From Sipunculus nudus (taxonomy: Eukaryota; Annelida; Sipuncula; Golfingiida; Sipunculidae), in NCBI GenBank assembly GCA_026874595.1, contig CM049318.1, positions 14,553,241 through 14,617,240 of the forward strand: a DNA stretch of 64,000 bases, given 5' to 3'. Under the pieces are notes generated by a model that had not been told where the DNA came from, ran no database searches, and saw nothing but the letters and a program-made list of their open reading frames with translations. The position numbers and the translations under genes are program-made. Of the stretch, positions 33,760-44,579 are shown in pieces (the stretch's first letter is position 1; each line of letters begins with the position of its first letter).

Positions 33760-35200
33760 TGAAATAGTTAAACTTCCGATGAACAATGTAGGTCACTTTG
33801 TTTTATATCTACTCTGTTAGAGGCCCAGTAATAGATAATAGCGATCTATGCTAGATTAGTTAGCAGAACAAACTGAGATTACGTAACACCTTGGAACATG
33901 CAGAATATTCTGAAATGTTTATTGGTATTAAGGCATGTATTACAAACACCTGTGAGCTTTCATTTTAAGACCTGGCATATGAATTTCATTGACTTCGAAA
34001 GTAATAGAATGGATTAATAATTTCTAAAAGAACATTAGAATAAGCCTTTAATTCTGAGGAAATATTGAATCACAATGTTTCCACTAGTTTCTGTGATGTT
34101 ACATAGAAATCATCTTTGATCCTTCCTTTGTATTACTGTTAGGTAGCTTGTGTAGCCTTTTCTATTGTGACATTATCACTTCTCCCGGCTTGTCTGAATC
34201 AAAGGGATCTTACTAAATGGACTATGAAAGCAGCCGGGAAGTATCAACCACTGCTGCGTCGGTAGAAAAAAGGCGTTATTTATAATAAGTCCGTACATAG
34301 ATTCAAGATAGGTATTTATTATTTTTGCGTCTGATATTATATTTATAAAGCATATTACCATATCAGGTAACCAAATGTGTCATATCAGCGGCGTAGTATG
34401 CATTACTTGTTTTCACAAGCGGGCCGGCTTGTAACCTCCCCTCAAATACCCCCGGTCCAACCATAAACTATAAACATTACCTAAAAAAGGCACGCTGATA
34501 TGCATATCGTCGGCAGTTTAATAATTTCAAATTTTAAATAATGTATGTCCATCTTTTTTTTTTAATTTTATCTTGACATGGTTTAACATTCCGAATTATT
34601 TGAAAAGTATATACGATATTGTGGTCATCCTTCGCTTTCTCAAGGCGTGCCGACGGGTAACCTCATGACACAGGTCACGCCCGGTTCAACTATAAACTAC
34701 TAAATTCCAGTTTTATTCTCTATATGAAACCAATTATTCAAAAGTCTAGCACAAACATTATAAAATCAAATTGATTCCAATAATAACAATATCTTTAATA
34801 CATCTCGCTGACAAACACGAAACATTTAGAAAGTATGGTTAATGAAAATATTTAATGTAGCGCAGGTTTGGTTAAACAAAAGAATAAACAACTCATCAGT
34901 GACAGCTTTGATCACTTTGTGATGACGGTCACCAAAAGGACTAGGGCACGGATTACCTGATCAGTGGAGGTTACAAGTGCGAGAATCGCCTTTGATATGG
35001 TGGCTTCTCTCGGCTTGCCTGAATCAAAGAGACCTGATTTTGTGAACTGTGAATGGTTACCCATTATATACGGTCGTTACACCAGTTCCGACCATAACTG
35101 GTAAAATCTTGATTAGTGTATCACAATGTCTGTTCTTTATATAACTGGTAAAACTGTTATTATCATTTAGGTTAAACTTTTGGTAAAAATTTGATGTACC
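33760..35200. other. Region with short internal duplications
   Basis: Two similar stretches, GGCTTGTCTGAATCAAAGGG (34180 region) and GGCTTGCCTGAATCAAAGAG (35000 region), and a second pair ending CAACTATAAACT/CAACCATAAACT (34455 and 34690 regions) point to old local duplications. On the minus strand the copy near 34965-35050 could be an exon with donor CAG|GTAATC. This is not well supported. Confidence 0.3.
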
Positions 35201-36003
35201 ATGGCTTCGCCTGGAGCCAAAAGGAAACGTTCCTCATATGATGCCAGTTACACATTGACTGTGTTTACATTTGCGGAAAACAGTAATAACTGGGCTGCGG
35301 CTTGCGAATACGGAGAGCCGGAAAAATTGGTGAGGTCTTGGCGAAAGTATAAAGAGTAGCTGGAACAGATGCCTAAAACAATGCAAGTGCGACGTGGTAG
35401 AACCGCCTATTACTCGGACTTGGAAAAGGAGCTGGCAAAATGGATATCAGGACAGAGACAAGATGGATATATTGTCACTGTAATCCACATACGAATTAGA
35501 GCGAAATGCCTAGCTAAAGAAGATCGCTTCACTGTGGACAGTAGTTTCAAAGCCTCTACATGTTGATGTGTGCGGTTAATGAGGCGGCACGGTCTGCCGC
35601 AACGTGCCCCACGAAAATATCCCAAAAGCTCCTAGCAGAGGACAAGGGGCTCAAGTTTCACTATAATGTTTTCCAGCTCCGGATGGATAACAACTTTGAG
35701 CTATCACAGATTGGCAACATGGATGAAAGCCCGCTATGGTTCAACATGCCATGAGCGCGTACAGTTAACGAGAGTGGGACCAAGACAGTGTTCGTCCGTA
35801 CTGCAGGACATGAAAAGACTCATGTCAGTGTGGTTCTTACTTTTATGGCGGATGACACGAATGAAAACCAATGGTGATTTTTAAGAGAAAAACTAGGCCG
35901 AAAGGGGAGAAATTTCCATTGGGTATTCTGGTCCATGTCCACCCAAAAGAATGGATGGATGAAGATGGTGTCAAACTCTGTCTCGATAAGGTACGAGGTA
36001 AAT
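35201..36003 (+). pseudogene. Tigger/pogo (Jerky-like) transposase, broken
   Basis: From ATG 35201 the frame shows the N-terminal CENP-B/psq helix-turn-helix (RSSYDASYTLTVFTFAE, EKLVRSWRKYK), a second DNA-binding domain (LEKELAKWISGQRQ, then FKASTC and VRLMRRHGLP) and part of the DDE domain. The DDE part has GNMDESPLWFNMP with the first catalytic Asp, then GTKTVFVRTAGHEKTH, VIFKRKTRPKGEKFP and HPKEWMDEDG. In-frame stops at 35357, 35564 (where Trp is expected) and 35752, plus shifts near 35600 and 35870, disable it. It stops before the second catalytic Asp. It is a different copy from the Tigger element at 11179-12270. Confidence 0.85.
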
Positions 36004-37500
36004 TTACTTGCTATTTAACGCGAAGAAGTTCATTAAGTGCATATTAGGTCAAAATAGCAAGGTAAGCATCTAAAGCGCCCTCCAACAACAATCACACAAT
36101 TTCATGGGTAATTAGGCCACTTTAATAGGTGACAAGAGACATTTAGTTGGCAAAATGAAATATTCAACAAAATACCCATTATTTATATGCAAGTAAATTT
36201 ATAACAAAGAAAGTGACTGGCTGGACAATGAAACTGGTGATCTGGCTATGTATTTTGTGAGGATAATATGCAATAAAGGAGTTGAAAAGTAAAAGGCATG
36301 TCTGTAAACGCTTCTCTGCAATGAATTATTTAGCAGGTATGTAACTGCTCACAAACAGACGGATTAAGGTATTAATAATTTATTCATTATTTGAACCTGT
36401 GAAACTTTTAAACACGTAATAAGGGGATGATGACCAGATTTATAAAAACGAATACTTTAACACCAACATAATCAAAGCAAATTGGTTCCAAAAATTAAGA
36501 TAATTAATGATAATAATGAATTAAAAATATCTCGCTGATGGGACCGGGACTGGCCGCTACCGATAACTGATCGCCCCGTTTGTTCGAGACTTGTCGCCAC
36601 CGCCCTGTCTGCAACATGTACATCGCCCCTGTAGTCACCTTGCAGTTATAATTTGTATAAATAATAATCGAAAGTAAGCATACGGACCCTGAATTCATAA
36701 ACCATACTTTATTATTAATATCAACAGTATTATTATTTTATTATTATTATTATTATTATTATCACAATATATAATTAAATATATTATAAACAGTATATTT
36801 AGGATGTGTTAATATTTATAATTAATATATTTTATCATTCTTAATATATAAAGTGCATATTTAAATAATATAGTAATGAATATTTATAATTATATTATAT
36901 TCAATATGCAAGTTTATATTAGATTGTATTTATAGCAGCGTTTTGTTTTAATAGTTTAAACCCCTAACCTTTCCGTTTTATAACACCCATGCAATGGTTT
37001 GAGAAGTTGACACTTGCACACCTGATTGATTCCGACTGTGCACTCAGGCATATAGAGTAGTTTGTTGTACACTTAATGTTATTCGTTCCGCTCCACTGAT
37101 TTGAGTACTGTTTGACACTTCTATACATCACTGACTTTGTTCCAGGGCGAGGGCATTAATTAGTCGACTCTTATAGCTCCTTTGATTATGGAATAATGGT
37201 CAATGTTTGCTACTTCCATACAAGACTGACTTCGGTCTGACCTGAGCCGATAATTTGTATACCAAACAAAGTTTACAGAATGCACTCGGTTCCGCTGATC
37301 AGAGAACTGGTTTTAATCAGTTAGTAAAACTATGAATGTTTGAAGCAACATGAAATTGACAGTTGGTATTCATAATTAAATTACAAAGTAACATTAGCAG
37401 TAATTGTACCTATATAAGAAGAATAATCCCAGACCACAATCACTAATGTCTTTACTGTTCTTTTGACAGTATAGGCTTCCGGTGTACTTTTTTGTTCCAG
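36004..37500. other. AT-rich spacer upstream of the MULE gene
   Basis: Contains a TTA/TAT-rich stretch at about 36725-36765 and long AT-rich tracts to 36930. An acceptor-like TTTTTTGTTCCAG ends at 37500, so earlier exons or the 5' end of the MULE element may lie here. No terminal inverted repeat was identified. Confidence 0.35.
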
Positions 37501-39154
37501 AGGCATCCGAGAGAACAGCAATGCCTTACAGTGTGATGAGTGCCAGGAATGGTGTCACATCAAATGTGGCATAGACATCACTTTGTAAGAATACCAACAG
37601 ATTGTAGATGGGGAATAGTAAGTGGACTATATGTCTCATATCTGCCAGCGCCAAGCAAAAAGACCACGATTGAATGAAACCTGCACCGTTGAACCATCTA
37701 GATCGCCGACTCCACCTCCCAGATCGCCGACTTCACCTCCCAGATCGCCGACTTCACCTCCTAGAACGGCAGCACCATCGCCAAGGCCCGGTACACCAAG
37801 TCTACCTAATATTAGCGATATAGCTGATGTTTCTTTCTTAACAGTACAGCAACCAGAACAAGTCCTTGAACCAGACGTTGTACCTGTAGTGCCCTAAACA
37901 GTAACAACAGGTGACTTACCACCCTTGACCTTGACTATTGTGCCAGATGCATCACACAAAGCCAAACCACGCCTAGTCAGTTCCCACAACCACACTTACA
38001 ACTTCAAGAAATTACTGAAAAGAACCGGTGCAACAGACTGGAAGTGCTCCGTTCGGAACAAGTCCGTTTGCTGCACCGCAGTAGTTACTCGGCTTGGAGA
38101 TACGTTCACTCCTGGTTCAGCAGCCTACAAATGTACGCTAAAGTGTTCGGCACCTCCAGGAGCACGAATACAGTCACATATAGGAAAGCTCAGCCGGACT
38201 CGTAAATACGCACCAGCATCTTCGATTGTTACAGACGCCCTGCAAGAATACATGGTCCCTGGTGCCCCCACACATTCCATTACTAAGGTGTCAATTCTTA
38301 TGAGACAAGTAAACAAGAACAGAGAAATGGGAAGGCCCCCGAACCCGACTGGAATGATGTTCACAATCCAAGATGACTCCATGCCGGAAGGATTCACCTA
38401 TCACAACGTCCAGGTGCTCGACCGTGGACACATCATATTGTACACAGACCACCAGTTGCGGCTGCTACATACAGCAAGAGAGTGGTATGTGGACTGCACA
38501 TTCAAGGTCATGGACGATCCGTTCATGCAGCTCTGGTCCATCCATGCATTCATTCACCACGAAGACTCAATGAAGCAAGTGCCGCTGGTGTTCGTGTTTA
38601 TGTCAAAAAGGAATCTGAGGACTTCAACGCTGTGTTTCGGCGCCTACTAGATGCTTTTCCATCACCATCTGCAGCGAACTCCATGATAATGGACTTTGAG
38701 CCAGCCGTTTGGGCATCCATACGGGAGGTTATGCCCACCGTAGCTCCACGTGGCTGTACCTTCCATTCGTGCCAGAATGTATGGGGCAAGGAGCAGAATC
38801 TTGGATTAGCCGTGACCTACCAGAGTAACAGCAACGCACACAAGTTTATACGCCGACTGTTCTCTCTGCCGTTAATGACAGCCGAAGCCATCCCGCCACT
38901 TCTGAATAGCATAATCGAATTAGACACATCAACCCCGCCAATGGCTCCACCTCTTCGTCAGCTTGTGGACTACATCCACAACAATTTTGTAGACACCGCT
39001 CAAAACCCACCAGCTTCATGGGCAGGACATGGAAGGATGGCATCATCGCGTGAATGCCAAGGTTGGACGGTGAAACATGCTTTCTACCAGCTAGTTGATT
39101 TTCTTCACGAGAGGCAAAACTGGTCTCTTTGCAGACGCAGTTAGTGTGGGGATA
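37501..39154 (+). pseudogene. PHD-FLYWCH-MULE transposase-like protein, lightly broken
   Basis: One reading frame, with few breaks, encodes a PHD-type zinc finger (CDECQEWCHIKCG, then HICQ with one expected Cys changed to Ser). It continues with a linker of PPRSPTS repeats, a FLYWCH finger (VSSHNHTYNFKKLL, DWKCSVRNKSVCCTAVV) and a Mutator-like transposase domain. The catalytic blocks are VDCTFKVMDDPFMQLWSIHA, MIMDFEPAVWASI and GCTFHSCQNVWGKEQ. A C-terminal part with FIRRLFSLPLM and LVDYIHNNFVD follows. Breaks: stops at 37586, 37616, 37619 and 37895, a one-base shift near 38605 and another near 39105. An exon may begin at 37501 after TTCCAG. It is probably a MULE of the FLYWCH-bearing animal type. 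A host gene derived from one is possible but less likely given the stops. Confidence 0.85.
37690..37765 (+). repeat. 21-bp tandem repeat coding PPRSPTS
   Basis: Three near-perfect copies of a 21-bp unit containing AGATCGCCGACTTCACCTCC, in frame with the PHD-FLYWCH-MULE product and encoding a proline/serine-rich linker. Confidence 0.85.
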
Positions 39155-39595
39155 ATTTCCGGTGTTCCGTAGTTGCACTAAATGTAAAGCCTTAAAGGCT
39201 TAAAAATATGCCTACAATTATACATAATGATAATAAATTTATTATAATGATATTCAGTAACAAGTAAAACTGTTAAATGATTTTACATAAACTTAATGTA
39301 GGATGTAGAAAGCCAGACGGGCATAGATGTTTCTATATATTATCTTGAAATAGGCTTCATAGAATAACACCAAGATATAGACCGAGTAAGCGCAGTCCAA
39401 CCTGTACATCATGCTGAAAAAGCAGTAATGGACTGCCTGGTCTTTCTTATATCTTAGGTATTAGATTGTACATTGTATCTTTGTTTATATTCACATGTAT
39501 ATTCAATATAATATTAATGATAATCACCTAAACATATTAAAGTCGCAATAAATTTGTTGTTTTTATGTTTGTCACAACAGATTTGCAGGACTTAA

Positions 39596-40363
39596 ATGAG
39601 TCTCCCACGACTACCTTTCGAGCATGCCGCCCGCGTCATCCAGTCTGTTTGCGACTCGCTCCCTGCCAACATGCAAGAGCTGCACGGTCTGGCCGAGTAT
39701 ATGAGGACACAGTGGATTGCTGGGAGCATCTTCTCACCGAAAGACTGGTCTGTTTACAAGCTGGAGATCAGAACAAACGACTTGGATGGCTACCAAAACC
39801 GTCTTAACAGGAAAGGAAGAGGAGGTTCGTATTGATAATCTTTAAAACTATTCGATCACAGTCATATAATATACGTGTTTCTTTAACTGTAATACAGTGG
39901 TTAACCTTTTTTAACTAGTAGTTACGTGTGGTACCGTTCTTTGAACATTGTATAACGTAAATATCTAGATCTAAATATAGTATTTATAGTATAGTATATA
40001 TAAATATATATATAGTATTGCATTAATCGGCCATTTTCATATTGATGTACGTAAATCTGTATTTACATTCGTTACACAGGCAACCTTACGTTCTACCATT
40101 TTATCAAGTTGCTGCACAAGGAGGCAAAGATTGTGACTATGACGCCCGAACTAGTGTCCAAGGAGCAAGTCGCAAGGATATCTTCACACCGAAGCCTTGA
40201 CGTGAACAGTCGCCTCTTGTCTTTATGGAGAGAGTATGGGGACGGGGAGCGGAGCGCCACTTCTCCCTTGGCTGCTGGTAGCAATATGATTTGCCCGAAA
40301 CCAATTAAGTCTGTAACCTGCGGACGAGCAGCAGCAGCAAGAGGACACTTTGTGATCATCTGA
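39596..40363 (+). CDS. Second MULE transposase C-terminal fragment, two exons
   Basis: Exon 39596-39824 and exon 40080-40363 join in phase across a 255-bp intron (donor GAG|GTTCGT, acceptor TTACACAG|G). The product has LPRLPFEHAARVIQSV, then LAEYMRTQWIAGSIF, then DWSVYKLEIRTNDLDGYQNR with LNR, then across the junction NLTFYHFIKLLHKEAKIV and RLLSLWREYGDGE. This is the canonical end of a FLYWCH/MULE transposase and it duplicates the part already present at 38850-39154. An in-frame TAA at 39593 shows that the fragment does not simply continue from upstream. It may be an alternative C-terminal exon pair or the end of a second, truncated element. The frame itself is unbroken. Confidence 0.65.
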
Positions 40364-40825
40364 GCTATTGTTTTTCCTGTGTGCTTTTTTTAAAGATCTT
40401 GTGAGAGACGTATATATATTCGCTGCAATATCTTTTTTCTTCTGTGCTTTCTTTTTAGTTTATGTAGAGGTGACGATGATGCGTTTACATGTCTTCATAA
40501 TATCTTCCTTTCTAATGTGAGACGCTGGTTTATATCATAATTTTGTAGTTTACTGTGAACATTCATTAAAGTTTGTAACTTTAGATAATAGTGCAGTGCC
40601 GGACACTATGTGGGTTTAAGTCAGACTATAGTTGTATATATAGCTTTCCTTGGGTTTGAAAGAGATTAATGTATTGATGTATATTGTTGCAATTATTTTA
40701 GGAAATATCCTTTGGGGGCCCTAGTGTTTTTCTTCTTATTAGTTATACACTAGTACTGAGATTTTCTTTTGTTCACACGTTTTAGCTAGATTTTAGTAAG
40801 TTCGATTTTTAGCAAAGAAGTATTG
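40364..40825. other. Gap, nothing recognised
   Basis: Short spacer between the MULE fragment and the LINE remnant. No recognisable repeat end. Confidence 0.35.
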
Positions 40826-43390
40826 TGATAGTTCTCGATCCCTATCTATTTATATAGGGACTGTATAGTAAAGCGATTAATGTTGCTCAAAACTTTGATT
40901 GCTCTAATGTTGACCGGTGTTATGAGGAATTTATTCACATGATTGTGAATGAAATGGATACATTTTTAGATTTTCACGATGTAAATTATACAGGACCTAG
41001 TGGTACAAATACCACTAAAACATAAACTGAAACCCTTCTGGGACAATGAATTAAAGAATGTTGGGTGTGAGAACAAGCAGGCATAGAAACTGTTCCGTTG
41101 ATTCAAAGGTCCGAGTCCTGAATGAGACCGCTGATGTAATTTCTTTCTCTTGTTAAGGAGAACATATTGATAAGTTACTACGGGCTAAAGAAAGGTCATA
41201 TAATCGCCTAAAACTTGAAACATTAGATAAATTGTCAGAATTTGGTCAGAAAGAATTCTCGAATACACTACGCTAAGTTGATCCGAAGAATTTCTCCCAT
41301 ACTTTGAAACCTCATTCTCTTTCCAATTGCATTGGCCAATCTTTTGTTACTAAACAAAAGCTGTTAACAGACAAGTGGTTTGAGAATTTTTCTAGTTTAT
41401 ATTAAGAACCCAATCAAGGTGAATATAATTTCAATCTTTATTATGAAGTGCTTGGTAGACTGGGAGAACGAGAAAATATGATGTCATTACCACAGTATGA
41501 GGAAAACATTGACCTGAATAAAGAAATATCTTTTGATGAAATCGAAAGGATTATAAAGCGTAAATAAGGCGGTAGGGCCCGACCAGATTCCTAATGAAGT
41601 ACTAAAATTATTTAAGGTTAAATTATTCATGTTCAAGTTATTTAGTTTCTGTTTCTGCAATTGTATTACTCCGGCATGTTGGTCACAAGCCATTATCTTC
41701 CCAGTTCTTAAACCTGGCATAAATGCCTTTGAACCTTTAAATAACAGGGGAATTATTTTTTAACATGCGTTGGAAAAGTTTAGAGTGCTCTGATTGACTA
41801 CAGAATAAACTTTTATTTTAAGGAACTTTACCTAATAGCCGAAGAACAGAATGGATTTCGGAAAGGGCGGTCTTGTACTGATCATTTTTTTACAGTTACT
41901 TCACTATTTAGGAATCGATTATTTCAAGGTATAGAAACGCATGTCGCCCTAGTGGACAAGGAAAAGGCTTTTGATTGGGTAAATAGGAAATTACTTTTTA
42001 TCACCAGCTCAAACCAAAATTGATGGTAAAATCTATAACGCCATAAAAAGTTTATATAGCGGAATATCAGCTTATGTTAAAGTAATAATGTACACAAAAA
42101 TTTGTTTGAAGTACCCCATGTGGGGTATGACAAGGCTTCAATTCGTCACCAACGCTTTTTAATATATTTATTAATGGTTTAGTAGAAACCTTAAAGAGCC
42201 TTGATACTGGTGTAAAATTTGGAAGCCACATTGTATCTATGCTATTATATGCAGATGATATTGTATTAATGGCGAAGGGAGAGAGTTAGTTTAAGAATTT
42301 TAAGAATACCACATATGACTCATATATAAAATCATATACTTCTGGTGTAGCAACAATCCTTGATTTAGTGTCTGAGATATGGGGATATACAAAATCCCCG
42401 TCATGTGAAAAGATTCAAAACAGAGCATTCCGTTACTTTTTAGGCATTCAAGTTTAGTCCCATTGCTGCTCTAAATGGTGACATTGGATGGTTAACATCT
42501 CGACATCGTCGTTTCATCAGTATATCATGTTTTTGGAATCACTTTTTGGATACGGATAATAGTAGTCTGACCAAGAAAGTATTCATATGGGATTATAATC
42601 AAGTTGCAGATAACTGGTGCTCAGATGTGAAGAAGTTACTCGATTCCATTGATTTGTTACACATATATAATGAAATGACGCCATTCTGCTTACGTAATAT
42701 GATACAAAAATTGCGTTCCGATTTTCAAAATAAAAGGATTGAACAATGCCTATCAATGCTTAAATAAAGAACTTATACCAGTTTTAAAACCATGGTACAG
42801 AAGTATACGTTAAAAAGTTTATTACCCGACAGCAAAGATCACTACTTGCTCAGCTTAGATGTGGTATACTCATGCTGAAAATAGAAACTGGCAGATTTCA
42901 AAACATTAAAGATGACGTTACAAAAATATATAGGAAACTAAAAATTGTGAAAGAGTTTGTCCTATAGGTAATAATTGTGAAGTCGAAGATGAAAACACTT
43001 CATTTCTTAATGTTCTGCTTTCAGTGCACTCCGAACTATTCCATTTGATTAAGCATCTTGCAATTAGCACAATTTCCTCTTCATGATAAAACAGATAAAA
43101 AATTGGTCAATTTTATGAGTGGTGGTTGTAAGATTTTGGCTGAATACTTGGACCGCTCTCGAGCAAGAGGAAATATTTACTTTTCTCTTTATCTGTTCAA
43201 AAATGCATAGCCCATATATTCCAATGATGTTTATTATTGTTAAAGTCTACCACTATGTATTCATTGTCTTTATATTTGAGATGACATATAAGCCCAAGGA
43301 GGGCTTGATAACTTACTGATCTGCCTATGATTAAGTATATACATCAAGTATGTTACATGTCACTATAATAATAATAAACTGTAAACTGTG
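40826..43390 (+). pseudogene. LINE ORF2 remnant (reverse transcriptase and C-terminal region)
   Basis: Broken plus-strand frames in LINE order. A linker after the missing endonuclease comes first (CYEEFIHMIVNEMDTFLDF near 40920; KPFWDNELKN near 41035). Next is SLPQYEENIDLNKEISFDEI (41487 onwards), then KAVGPDQIPNEVLK (41567), EEQNGFRKGRSCTDHFF (41840), THVALVDKEKAFDWVNRKLL (41940), SPTLFNIFIN (42145) and LLYADDIVLMAKGES with the catalytic YADD (42240-42290). The C-terminal part has IQNRAFRYFLGI (42415), GDIGWLTSRHRRFISI (42478), then RSLLAQLRCGIL and CEVEDENTSFLN of a terminal zinc-finger-like region (42985). Many stops and shifts are present. The 3' end probably lies at the AATAATAATAAA text near 43366. 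Confidence 0.85.
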
Positions 43391-43739
43391 GACCTAATTG
43401 TTCTCACGCTGGTGCCCAGACAAAGCTAGCTGACCTAGATTTAGTAAACCATCACATGTAACCACGTTATTACCAAAGTATTTCATAAAATTTGCACCTG
43501 TTAAGTCACAAAAATGCCTCAGTTTTAAGCTATGTGACCTCTCAGAGAAACAAATATACCTGTGCACATTCAATGTGTGATTCATATTACCGATTGAAAG
43601 AAGTAACATCATCCAGGGTATCGAGTGTGATACATAATTATATTCGCTGTCAAATTTTGACCGGTGTTCGATTAATAACATGTCAAATGAAAAATTACTT
43701 TCTAACAAATTAACATCTTTGAACTATTGCAGGATGCAA

Positions 43740-43757
43740 ACTAAATCAGACAAGACG

Positions 43758-43827
<70 letters not shown>

Positions 43828-44579
43828 GTGAAAGATCAAAATGAAGCATACTGGGGCACTTTCTTTGGAATATATACAGTATATCATTTCAAAGAGACTG
43901 TTTGGTGATGGACTGGAGTACAACCTACAGCGCCTGGAGTGACTGGGGCTGTATTTTGCCCTATTACACACTGTGCGAAGTAACACTTGTTTAGATGTAT
44001 ACTTTTAATAGTTAATCCAGAGATTATCCATTTAAAGGACCTTGTTTCCCTGTCAAAGGACGATGAAATATAAATTTACCTGTGAGTGTTTCAGACCTTC
44101 CCAAAAATACATAAGGTATTGAAGACTAATAGCTAGGTTAAGATTTATAACCTTATTGACTGGACCTGCTTAACAAATATGATGAGCTAGCTCACTGTCT
44201 AGGACAAGTAAGACTTCGATAAAGTGCATCTAGCGATTCGCAAGCATTATAAATTAATGCCTAGCTGTTTAAATCTTTATGAGGCCAGGAAGGACATTCA
44301 GAGACCTTTTCTAAGTGTGTGTTTTGATTAAAGTATTATTTAAATTTAAACCAGAAAAGCTGCAAACTGGAGTGAAGAATAAAGGGGGGACTGACTGGTC
44401 TCAGATCTAACAAATTCACTGAAACTTCAACCCAGGTTTTAAAAGTTTTGCTGTCATCTGCCATCTCTATGGTACAGAAAATCAAATCTGTTGACTTCAG
44501 GATCATTGCCTAGCATCAGGAAGAATGTATGTCAACCCTGCTGCTAAATGTAGAAAACTTTTGCTAGGACTCTCTCTTA
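43740..44579 (+). mobile_element. Retroelement-like family E, copy 1 (partial)
   Basis: Begins with a TA/GA/GACA microsatellite (43758-43827) followed by text shared with copies at 49230, 57650, 58640 and 63890 (TTTGGTGATGGACTGGAGTA). It continues through a gag-like coding relic with YEARKDIQR (about 44275) and a segment with TGACTGGTCT and GTTTTGCTGTCATCTGCCA, shared with 60070-60290. It is cut on the right by HINE-like copy 5. Confidence 0.6.

Noticed and set aside
38125-38397. Minus-strand frames within 38.1-39.2 kb
   Set aside because: Antisense to the FLYWCH-MULE coding sequence, which has recognisable catalytic blocks.
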